Assembly (NCBI GenBank): GCA_934630375.1
Contig: CAKTVQ010000001.1
Location: 1-64,000, forward strand
Direction: 5' to 3'
Length of the DNA stretch: 64,000 nucleotides
Origin: an uncultured Collinsella sp.
GTDB lineage: Bacteria; Actinomycetota; Coriobacteriia; Coriobacteriales; Coriobacteriaceae
A program made the position numbers and the translations under genes. Shown here one piece after another: positions 28,901-34,971 of this stretch. The notes under the pieces are model-generated. The model was not told the origin of the DNA. It did no database searches and worked only from the letters and a program-made list of their open reading frames with translations. Numbering within the stretch: the stretch's first letter is position 1; each line of letters starts with the position of its first letter.

Positions 28901-30606
28901 TCTCGAGCATAGCCGCTCTTATTCGACATCGTCAGTGTTGGAGTGACCTCACCGCCGCTGTACGGAATGCCGAGCTTTCCTTCGCTCACCGTCGCTCCAT
29001 CGATGCCAAGCTCGACGGCATAACCATTTTTGTAGTTGCAATCGCTCGGGCGCATCTTGCCGGAGCAGGTGACCTTCAGTTGATATGAGCCATTGCCAGC
29101 CTTTTCCACCGACCACACATGCTCATGCGGCAGGCGCGAGGCGTACACATAGCCATCGCTCGTCTTTCCGATGCCGACGCTTGGGTCGTCCGTAGTAACG
29201 CGAGCGCGCAGGTCGTTCTCTTCGATGCCGCAGGTGCCAAGCTTCCACTGCGCGCCCGTATAAGCGCCCAGTTGATCGTCCTTAAGCGACAGCTGGACCT
29301 TGCCCGTGAAGGATTCTTCAATGTTCAATTTGCTAAGGTAATAAATCCCCGGGGTATCGAATGCGAGGCCTCGGGCGCCCTTATCGCCGTTAGTGGTAAT
29401 GGTCGTGTTGCCGGCAAGCGTCACCGTACCGCGAGCACACACGGTGTTTCGACGCGTGTTCGCATCGGCATGGTAGTACGTTCCCTCGGCATAGGTATCG
29501 GATATCTTTGTATTGTTGAGCGTGCATGAAGAGTCCTTAGCAATCGCGATTGCACTCGTCATGACCATGTCTTGCGTGTAGTTCGCCGCTTCTTGCGTCG
29601 ACGTGATGGTGCAACCGTTCAGCGTAACGTCTGCATTATTGACAACAATGTTGCCAGCATGGGTATGCTCATTTTTATCCTGCACGTCAAGTTCTTTGCA
29701 CCAGATCGATTCTTGATGATTGTTCTTGAAGGTGCAGTTGTCGAATACGACTTTGGGCTTGCACCCACGGCCCACGACACTTAGCGCACCGGCGCAGTCA
29801 TCTCTATTTTCCGTAAATTCACAGTTGCTGAACGTGACATCCAAAATCTTTGCACCACTCGCCGAGCTGAGGATCGTAACCGGCGCCGGAGAGGCTTCAT
29901 ATTTAGTTTTGTCGTTGCCGTATTGGCTGCCGCCACCACCATAAGACGCATAGTTCCTTGTGCACTTCCAGTTGCTGACCTTGACGTTGTCGAAAGTTGC
30001 CGTTTCACCATCGAGCATCGTGCCGTACAGCGCAATTGCCCTCTTAGACTCCCCTGAGGTTACCGTCTTGAGTTCGATGCCAGAAACCTTAAGGTTCAGA
30101 CTACCGGGGACCCTGTTTTTATCGGCACCATCGGCGTAACCGTCTCTTCTGCCGGCATTGTCGGACAAAAAGCTCTTGCCGTTGCAATAGACGGGAGTCC
30201 TGCCATTCCCGTTGGTTCCGATGAACTCGATATAGCCGCCCTCGAGCACAAAGAGCTCATCGTAGCCGCTGTCTCTGTTGTCCTTAATAGAACCATTCCA
30301 GCGTCCTTGACATGCATTCTCGGTGAGATATATGCGCGTCGGATTTTGCTCGGTGCCGCCCTTTACGACGTAATGGTTGATCTCGATTTCTCCACCAACG
30401 ACGTAATCCTTGCCCGCCTCGAGCGTCACCGTATCGGCAACGTAAGGGTTAGTGCTTTTTGTTTTGGCCGGAATCGCGTCGCTCGGGATATCCGCCGTGG
30501 TCGCTGCCCCAGCCACCGCCGGCGACGCCACGAGTGCGCATGCCACGGCGACGATGCCCAGCAGGCGCGTCAGCACGGCGCGCGTCCCCATCTTCTTCTC
30601 CCTCAT
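22987..30606 (-). CDS. Giant cell-wall-anchored adhesin with MBG repeats
   Basis: 2539 residues. The start is the ATG behind AAGGGGAGC. A signal peptide (basic start, then LLGIVAVACALVASPAVAGAA) is followed by a beta-helix-like region to about residue 500 that lists short Asn/Thr-rich turns. Ig-like and MBG-type domains come next (three ASKTYGxxDP copies). Three C-terminal super-repeats of about 460 residues each combine MBG domains, a DWHGSA-type module and a Cys/His motif (HWHxCxCGE...HxFxW...CxxCG); a fourth, more diverged Cys/His unit lies upstream. The end has a Ser/Thr/Lys linker, LPSVGD as a variant sortase motif, a hydrophobic helix and RRRA. It is therefore probably fixed to the wall and exposed, for host or microbe contact. 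A two-component pair stands divergently upstream. Confidence 0.85.
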   Translation of the reverse strand: MREKKMGTRAVLTRLLGIVAVACALVASPAVAGAATTADIPSDAIPAKTKSTNPYVADTVTLEAGKDYVVGGEIEINHYVVKGGTEQNPTRIYLTENACQGRWNGSIKDNRDSGYDELFVLEGGYIEFIGTNGNGRTPVYCNGKSFLSDNAGRRDGYADGADKNRVPGSLNLKVSGIELKTVTSGESKRAIALYGTMLDGETATFDNVKVSNWKCTRNYASYGGGGSQYGNDKTKYEASPAPVTILSSASGAKILDVTFSNCEFTENRDDCAGALSVVGRGCKPKVVFDNCTFKNNHQESIWCKELDVQDKNEHTHAGNIVVNNADVTLNGCTITSTQEAANYTQDMVMTSAIAIAKDSSCTLNNTKISDTYAEGTYYHADANTRRNTVCARGTVTLAGNTTITTNGDKGARGLAFDTPGIYYLSKLNIEESFTGKVQLSLKDDQLGAYTGAQWKLGTCGIEENDLRARVTTDDPSVGIGKTSDGYVYASRLPHEHVWSVEKAGNGSYQLKVTCSGKMRPSDCNYKNGYAVELGIDGATVSEGKLGIPYSGGEVTPTLTMSNKSGYARDDIVSTGSVHIFESRYYKLTKWGDGEGEALECVPKDAGIYRIESKVKVDGQDDALTLTREFQIKPLDLRDVSGITFEFNNGGEDTKINGETVRAYPWTGKKITPSFSVKVYNYDTQSWSYFVKDGDYEIDSDPTYSTVSAVDPPSSNSYYPYYLVYIKGMGNYTGSTFARWTITGTQFENVTAEGFEGVYDGQPHGVNISVENAPADMTIEYNVDGSDKWTTKAPSYTDVQRDDGDEVCSVTVNYRITANDYVTKSGSVKIEITPASQPVPWSYIASAGTGVKVKDESAHFLNDGSLSNLNETYEWKKFGAKRWKSVPAGETSIDHLSAEKYEVRFKEDNNHYASSANVFTIAEGPCASKDGTWLNTKGADGTHWQVCRCKEKINKGKHEFCWEEVTAPTSEKPGLKRYQCSTCGYVLCEEEIPPACIGGYVGVYDGKEHAVSMDLKAGATAQFSIDGGTTWKPDAPTIKNVGKTTVGYKVTTPGASDIEGQVTLEVTPCPITVAPTTASKTYGDPDPDFTYEVTAGSLMEGDTLSGITYKRDEGEKVLTGYKTYKVTASQEEGANANYDITFEAGEFTITRRTIDVTWNVGQYVYNGQEQGPTAEITNLVNGDDVSLKVVDAAKVNAGTHTAYVSNLIGEDAVLANYRKPSSRIECTYAIAQAKRDSAPNAKVTAETVSGKHDGKIEGVDTSMMLGKPGKQMMFIKTSDLVDGDKLENLAPGSYRLCYGKTTNYEASETVTVTIAAGSKLKVTLPAEQTGYTLTADATELDWHGSATLKLTVADGYYATKDLAVKANGETIKPSEQGVYQLSKVEKDTEIAVEGIVKHEPDGTGWKSDGSSHWHVCTCGERIDVAEHAFEWIIDEKPTVEKPGSKHLHCTVCDYNSSEKVVIPAASVAGYSGEYDGKVHTADVSALPEGTAVQYSIDGGVNWSATVPEIKNVGTLPFKYSATVDGAAIEGEAELVVTPRKVTVTASDASKTYGDVDPGLGWKVTKGELVEGESLQDITVSREGGETVSKGGYAVTASQTEGANPNYEITFKPGTFTIDKRELTVKWDATTEFTYDGEEHCPQADLGNVVGDDKLGAYVDGGAVKAGKHTATITELTGVDKGNYKLPATGLTCEFSIKKAPKGAPVVQGVAETVSAKADGKITAVDATMEWRAKDSGEYQAVPEGVAELSGLAAGTYEVRYRADDNHEASTATKVTVAAGRKLAVTLPAEQVGYKLTADATELDWHGSATLAISIEDGYFADPSAYVVKVNEDAVALNDHGEFTVQDVEGDVKVTVEGVRKHEAVKDTWLSDGNTHWHECTCGGKVDEAAHTFTWVVDTPPTATEKGFGHKQCVVCGYELPGEEIPAAAISGYSDEYDGAYHTVNASALPEGATAEYSTDDGKTWSTAAPEIKDAGTLDVAYKVMIGGATVEGQVTLEVKPRAITVAAQNASKTYGEKDPVFEWSVTGGELVKDETLELEIEREDSDDVREGGYALQLTQPEGANPNYIITFVDGTFTINQRLLTVTWGTTEFVYDGKEHCPVATLGNVIGKDDLGAFVDGSQTEVGTYTATLAELTGKAAGNYVLPAEGLTCEFSIKNAAQDAPKVQAVAETVSGKKDGKITGIDATMEWRAQGAAEYQAVGKDVTELKDLAAGVYELRYQVKTNYDASAATEVTVKAGRKLVVTLPGNQVGYTLTSTATELDWHGSAKLAISIDSAYFTGKDYAVNVNGKAVKLSDDGTYELKDVEGDVNVTVDGVLKHEPDGSGWAHDAKAHWHICRCGEILDKAEHTFEWVVDRPATTEAKGERHQECTVCGEKGKTEDIAILAPTIIEGAGQAITVDTAKDLSFRSNAPIKYFKTVLVDDMEVGADNFVLTSGSTIVTLKTSFVKTLGVGEHKLSVVSTTGTAETTFTIAEAAKPTPTPGPSQTATTTTTTSSKSKKKTGKGTLPSVGDGTYAMAGGVLVAGAAVLLLTYAMRRRA

Positions 30607-30849
30607 CGTGCAGCTCCCCTTATCCCTATTCTTCGCGATGCCTGGCATCGCTTGGCGCTGGCGGCTGGCATAATCCCCGGCCAGCCGCCAGCATCTGTTG
30701 ACATGTTTATCCACGGATTATTTTGCGGCGGTACTTTCTAACACCCTGCCGCTCGGCGCGAGTTGCACGCCGTGGGGCGCAAATGGGATGCGCCTCCGCG
30801 AGCGGTACGCGCCCGATGTGGCAAAATCGAACTACTAAGGGGGCTCAGA

Positions 30850-31572
30850 ATGCTCAAGATTATTGCCTGCGACGACGACGTCGCTTTTCTAGATAGACTG
30901 CACCGGATGATCGACCGTTGGTCGAGCGAGACGGGCACGGCGGTCGACCTTGCGCTCGTCACGCGTGGCGAGGACCTGCTGGCCCGCCATGTCGCATCGC
31001 GCGCCGACATCATCCTGCTCGATATGATCATGCCGCTCGTCAACGGCATGGACACCGCGCGCGAGCTGCGCCAGGCCGATACCGCCGTGCGCCTGGTGTT
31101 CCTCACCTCGTCGCCCGAGTTTGCGCTGGAGTCCTACGAGGTCCGCGCCTTCGACTACCTGCTCAAGCCCGTGGCATACGAACGCCTGGCGCAGCTGCTC
31201 GACGAGCTTTCGAGCATGCGCCCATCGGCGACCGACGAGCTCGTCATCAAAACGTCCTTTGGCTACCATGCCCTGCGCCTGTCCGACATCGAATATGCCG
31301 AGGCGCGCAACAAGCACGTGGTCTTCCATCTGCGCGACGGACGCGATATCGAGGCGCTCGAGTCGTTCCGCAGCGTAGAGGACCGCTTGGCGCAAAACGC
31401 GGTCTTCTTTAAATGCCATCGCAGCTACCAGGTCAACCTGCGCAACATTGATCATTTCGATCGGACGGAGATCGTCATGCGCTCGGGTGCGAGCATTCCG
31501 CTTTCGCGCAGCAGCAAGCAGGGATTCCAGGACGCCTACTTTGCGGTGCGCTTTGAGGGCGGGAGGCGCTGA
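30850..31572 (+). CDS. LytTR-family response regulator
   Basis: 240 residues. The receiver domain (1-115) shows the acidic pocket CDDD, the phospho-acceptor aspartate in IILLDMIMP, the Thr of LVFLTSSPE and the Lys of YLLKPV. A LytTR DNA-binding domain follows (about 130-235: HALRLSDIEYAEARNKHVVFHLRDG, FFKCHRSYQVNLRNI), which binds DNA through beta strands. The ATG is preceded by AAGGGGG. Its stop overlaps the kinase start (TGATG), giving a coupled AgrA/AgrC-like pair. It lies 243 bp from the divergent adhesin gene, a plausible but unproven target. Confidence 0.93.
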   Translation: MLKIIACDDDVAFLDRLHRMIDRWSSETGTAVDLALVTRGEDLLARHVASRADIILLDMIMPLVNGMDTARELRQADTAVRLVFLTSSPEFALESYEVRAFDYLLKPVAYERLAQLLDELSSMRPSATDELVIKTSFGYHALRLSDIEYAEARNKHVVFHLRDGRDIEALESFRSVEDRLAQNAVFFKCHRSYQVNLRNIDHFDRTEIVMRSGASIPLSRSSKQGFQDAYFAVRFEGGRR

Positions 31573-32849
31573 TGCCTGCATCGGTCGAAATGGTTCTTTG
31601 GGCGATTCACCACGCCACGACGCTGCTCTTTGGCGTTTTTGCCTCGGCGGCGCTCTGCGGTGTCGAAATCAATCGACGCCATGCGCTCGAATTGCTGGGG
31701 ATCGGTGCCGCAACCGGCGCCGCCTTCTCGATCGCCAACGCCGTTGGCGGTGAGCTGTTTGCGCGGCAGGCTTACCCGCTCGTCGTGCACCTGCCGCTTA
31801 TCGTCTACCTATGCGGGCGCTACCGCTTAAGTCCACTGCTCGCGGCATTGGGCGTCACCAGCGCCTACCTGAGCTGCCAGTTTAGCAACTGGATGGGTAT
31901 CGCCGCATTCGCAGTCACCGACTCGCAGGTTGCATACTACCTTGCGCGCATTGCGACCACGCTCGGCGTCTTTGCCGTCCTCCTGCACTGGGCCGGCGAT
32001 ATCGGCCCGCGCCTGGCGATTAAAAGCCCCACCGAGCTGGGCATTCTTTTAATTCTGCCGCTCGTCTACTACATCTTTGACTACGCTACCAACGTCTACA
32101 CCACGCTGTTCCACTCGGGTTCGGTGGTGACCGTTGAGTTTTTGGCCTTTGCCCTTTGCGCCTTCTACCTTATGTTTCTCGCCGTCTATCTGCGCGAATA
32201 CGAGGCAAAGGAAGTCGCCGAGCGTGAGCGCTGGATGCTCGAAACACGCGACAGCGCGGCCATCAAAGAGCTCGAGGCCTGGCGCCAGTCCGGACGCGAG
32301 CTGTCGATTCTTCGCCACGACATGCGGCACTTTTTGCGCGGTTTGGCCGTTTTAATTGAAGAGGGCCACACCGACGAGGCGCTCGATCGCATCGATGAGC
32401 TCTGCGAGACCAACGACCGCACCGCCGTGCGCCGCTACTGCGCCAACGAGACCGTCAACATCGTGCTTTCGTCATTTAGCTCGGACATCAACAAACACGG
32501 TATCACCGCTGACCTGCGCGCCGCCGTGCCCGAAACCGTTCGCGTGAGCGATGCCGACCTGTTCAGCGTGCTTTCGAATGCTTTGGAAAATGCCATCATC
32601 GCCGCAAGCGCCGCCCCCGAAGGCAAACGCTTTGTCGACCTTGACCTGCGGCTTGAGGACGGCCAGTTGCTGCTTTTGGTTTCCAACACGTTTGGACGCG
32701 CGCCGCGCATGGTCGACGGCATGCCCGTGAACCAACATGCCGGTCACGGTTTTGGCACCAAGAGCATTAAGCTTGCCGTTGAGCGCATGAACGGCAACTG
32801 CCAGTTCCGCATCAACGGCGACCGATTTGAGCTGCGCGCTGTGATGTAG
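31572..32849 (+). CDS. AgrC-like GHKL sensor histidine kinase
   Basis: 425 residues. About six membrane helices fill residues 1-205 (for example HHATTLLFGVFASAALCGV and ELGILLILPLVYYIFDYA). A coiled linker leads to the H-box LSILRHDMRHFLRGL, where the first His is the likely phosphorylation site. An ATPase domain of GHKL type follows, with N-box FSVLSNALENAIIAA and a late G-box GHGFGTKSIKL. This layout fits peptide- or small-molecule-sensing kinases that pair with LytTR regulators, and the partner is the overlapping upstream gene. No adjacent pheromone precursor gene was found. Confidence 0.9.
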   Translation: MPASVEMVLWAIHHATTLLFGVFASAALCGVEINRRHALELLGIGAATGAAFSIANAVGGELFARQAYPLVVHLPLIVYLCGRYRLSPLLAALGVTSAYLSCQFSNWMGIAAFAVTDSQVAYYLARIATTLGVFAVLLHWAGDIGPRLAIKSPTELGILLILPLVYYIFDYATNVYTTLFHSGSVVTVEFLAFALCAFYLMFLAVYLREYEAKEVAERERWMLETRDSAAIKELEAWRQSGRELSILRHDMRHFLRGLAVLIEEGHTDEALDRIDELCETNDRTAVRRYCANETVNIVLSSFSSDINKHGITADLRAAVPETVRVSDADLFSVLSNALENAIIAASAAPEGKRFVDLDLRLEDGQLLLLVSNTFGRAPRMVDGMPVNQHAGHGFGTKSIKLAVERMNGNCQFRINGDRFELRAVM

Positions 32850-32912
32850 GGGCGCGATGCGCGGCTTATGGCGCGACTCAACCGCCCTGGTCGCCTTGCC
32901 GGTGCAGGCCTG

Positions 32913-33488
32913 CTACAGCGGCGCGGCCGCCGGGGTCAGCTGCTTAATGTAGGCCCACATGCGCTGCTTGGCCACCTTGTCGGTGAGCGCCGCCTCAAAG
33001 CCATCGAGCGCGAGTACGCGGCGGCCCTGCACGTGGGCGACCAGGCCGGGCTTGAGCATGGCGGTGTCGAAGTCATCGATTGCCACGAGCATGTCGGCAT
33101 AGGTCTCGCGCATGACATCGGCCGCGCTGTTGTCAAGCAGCAGCACCGCTTCGGGGTCCAGGGCCTCCAGCGCCTCGCGGAACAGCTCACACGGCAGGGC
33201 CTCGCCCACCGCGACCGTCCCGTCGCCCGCGCCGGCAACGCTTGCCAGCGCGCAGAAATCCTCGGGCGCATAACCGATGGCCCCGAGCGCCTTGCGCAGC
33301 GCGGCACCATCCGCGCCGGCGGCAAGCTCGCCACCCGAGCGCTCGGCCTCATCCAAATCGCCTTTGACCAGCACGATCGGCGAGCACGCATTGCCCGCGA
33401 TGCGCACGCCACGCGCCGCAAGCGACGCGAGCTCCTGCTCGGTGGCCTGGGCGATGGCTTCTTTTTTCTGGCTTTGTGACGTGGGCAT
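32913..33488 (-). CDS. Diverged uracil-DNA-glycosylase-like protein
   Basis: 191 residues. The start is the ATG behind GGAGAG; a TATAAT box lies 29 bp upstream on the same strand. The order of motifs recalls family 4 uracil-DNA glycosylases: a strand and loop (SPIVLVKGDLDEAERSGGEL), a GADGAALRKALGAIGY stretch like the family's GxAGxLLxxxLxxIG, a central LDPEAVLLLDNSAADVM like PxVIVALGxxAA, and a closing AKQRMWAYIKQL. The usual catalytic GExPG and HPS/HPA motifs and the four cluster cysteines are missing (only two scattered Cys), so it is unlikely to act as a normal glycosylase. The resemblance is by eye only. Confidence 0.5.
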   Translation of the reverse strand: MPTSQSQKKEAIAQATEQELASLAARGVRIAGNACSPIVLVKGDLDEAERSGGELAAGADGAALRKALGAIGYAPEDFCALASVAGAGDGTVAVGEALPCELFREALEALDPEAVLLLDNSAADVMRETYADMLVAIDDFDTAMLKPGLVAHVQGRRVLALDGFEAALTDKVAKQRMWAYIKQLTPAAAPL

Positions 33489-33624
33489 GCGCTCTCCAAT
33501 CGTTTGCGTGCCCACCATTATATAAAAGAGCCGCCCGCGAGTGGTTGCTTTGCGGGCCGCTGGGTATAAGCACGGTCGTACTGAGTTTTACGCGGCCGAG
33601 CCGCGTCGCATTATGGAGGTCACC

Positions 33625-33945
33625 ATGGCTGACATTAAGCAGATTACCCCCGAGAACTTCGATTCCATCGTTAACGACAGCCTGCCCGTGCTGGTTGATT
33701 TTTGGGCCCCGTGGTGCGGCCCCTGCCGCTCTCTCTCGCCCATCGTAGACGAGGTTGCCGACGAGCTGGCCGGCAAGCTGGCTGTGGCCAAGTGCAACGT
33801 CGACGACAACCAGGACCTGGCCATGAAGTTTGGCGTCATGAGCATCCCCACGTTGATCGTCTTTAAGAACGGCGAGGAGATTGACCGCTCGGTTGGCGCT
33901 CTGCCCAAGGCGAGGCTGCAGGCGCTGCTGGAGAAGCATCTGTAA
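33625..33945 (+). CDS. trxA: Thioredoxin
   Basis: 106 residues. A cytosolic dithiol reductant for ribonucleotide reductase, peroxiredoxins and repair enzymes. The active site WAPWCGPCR is intact, the cis-proline is in MSIPTLIVF, and the buried Asp is in LVDFWAP. The length is typical. The ATG follows GGAGGTCACC; the frame continues upstream to 33541 without a ribosome site. It is probably monocistronic and ends at the terminator at 34057-34094. A further thioredoxin reductase gene is not visible in the window. Confidence 0.97.
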   Translation: MADIKQITPENFDSIVNDSLPVLVDFWAPWCGPCRSLSPIVDEVADELAGKLAVAKCNVDDNQDLAMKFGVMSIPTLIVFKNGEEIDRSVGALPKARLQALLEKHL

Positions 33946-34056
33946 TACGCTTGTTACTTGCCCGCCGTCCATGAGCGGTTTTGCACCGCTCGCCGGACTG
34001 CCGGGTGCGGCGCGTGCGACCACGGATAGTATGGTAGCTACAAACAGCCCCCAGTG

Positions 34057-34094
34057 AACGGGTGCGAGTCGCACAGACTCGCACCCGTTTTCTT
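34057..34094 (+). terminator. Terminator after trxA
   Basis: Perfect 14-bp stem, arms 34057-34070 and 34076-34089, 5-nt loop, followed by TTCTT. Confidence 0.9.
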
Positions 34095-34166
34095 ATGCAG
34101 CGGCGCGCAGAGCGGGCGTAGTAAAATCTGAACCACTGGATTACCGTCCACACAAGGAGATTTCCC

Positions 34167-34415
34167 ATGCATGATGTTGGAATGAACATGAGCCAGCTTG
34201 CCATGAGCGTCAAGCAGGTCGACGACACCATCGAGCTCGCTCACGAGTGGAGCCATCAGTTGCTGCATGCGACCGAGAATTTTGACATGGAGCGCATCGG
34301 CGCCAAGCTCGAGGCAGCCATGGCCGCGCTGCACGAGGCCCACGACGCACTCGAGGGCTACGAAGAGGCCATCGAGGCCGACCACAACTCCGTCGGCTCC
34401 GTGAAGCTGGTGTAA
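34167..34415 (+). CDS. Small helical protein upstream of nikR
   Basis: An 82-residue, largely helical, acidic protein of unknown function with heptad-like stretches (MSQLAMSVKQVDDTIELAHEW, KLEAAMAALHEAHDALEGY). It contains several His and Met residues (MHDVGMNMSQ, HEWSHQLLH) that might bind metal. AAGGAGATTTCCC precedes the ATG. The nikR GTG begins one base after its stop, so the two are translated together, pointing to a role in nickel handling or in modulating NikR. No family is recognised, and a DNA-binding motif is not seen. Confidence 0.7.
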   Translation: MHDVGMNMSQLAMSVKQVDDTIELAHEWSHQLLHATENFDMERIGAKLEAAMAALHEAHDALEGYEEAIEADHNSVGSVKLV

Positions 34416-34416
34416 C

Positions 34417-34929
34417 GTGGCCGAACACGAGCACGGCTGCGGGTACGAGCACGAGCATCCGCACGGGGCGGACGGTGACGCAGGCTGCCACTGTAGTGGC
34501 TCCAGCTCCGAGCTGGTCCGCTTTTCGGTCACCGCGCCCGATGACCTGCTTCGTCGCTTTGACGAGCAGATCGCACGCCGCGGTGACGTGGCCAACCGCT
34601 CCGAGGCCGTGCGCGACCTGATTCGCGCCTCGATCGCCAAGGAGCAGATGCGCACGCCCGATGAGCATGTTATCGGGTCGCTCACCATGATCTACGACCA
34701 CCATACCGGCGACCTGACGCGCCGTCTGGACGAAGTGCAGCACGACTACACCGACGAGATCGTATCGACCATGCACGTGCATCTGGATCACCACAACTGC
34801 TTGGAGATTCTGGCGCTCAAGGGTCGCGGCGAGCGCGTCTACGAACTAGCCGACCGCCTGCTGGGCCTGCGCGGCGTTAAGCACGGCGAGCTCACGTGCG
34901 CCGCCACCAAGCAGAGCCTGGGGCTGTAG
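34417..34929 (+). CDS. nikR: NikR-type nickel-responsive regulator with metal-rich extension
   Basis: 170 residues. A ribbon-helix-helix DNA-binding domain (RFSVTAPDDLLRRFDEQIARRG, then RSEAVRDLIR) is followed by the ACT-like nickel-sensing domain, with ligands in HVHLDHHNCLE and the partner His in YDHHTGDL. Typical NikR has about 135-140 residues. Here about 30 extra N-terminal residues are packed with His and Cys (HEHGCGYEHEHPHG, GCHC), a likely additional metal-binding tail. The GTG start is one base after the preceding stop and lacks a strong ribosome site, so coupling is expected. It sits directly before hypF, linking nickel level to hydrogenase maturation. Confidence 0.93.
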   Translation: MAEHEHGCGYEHEHPHGADGDAGCHCSGSSSELVRFSVTAPDDLLRRFDEQIARRGDVANRSEAVRDLIRASIAKEQMRTPDEHVIGSLTMIYDHHTGDLTRRLDEVQHDYTDEIVSTMHVHLDHHNCLEILALKGRGERVYELADRLLGLRGVKHGELTCAATKQSLGL

Positions 34930-34971
34930 CGCACCTGTCCCTATTTGGTCGGTTTTGATGAGGGGTGTCGC

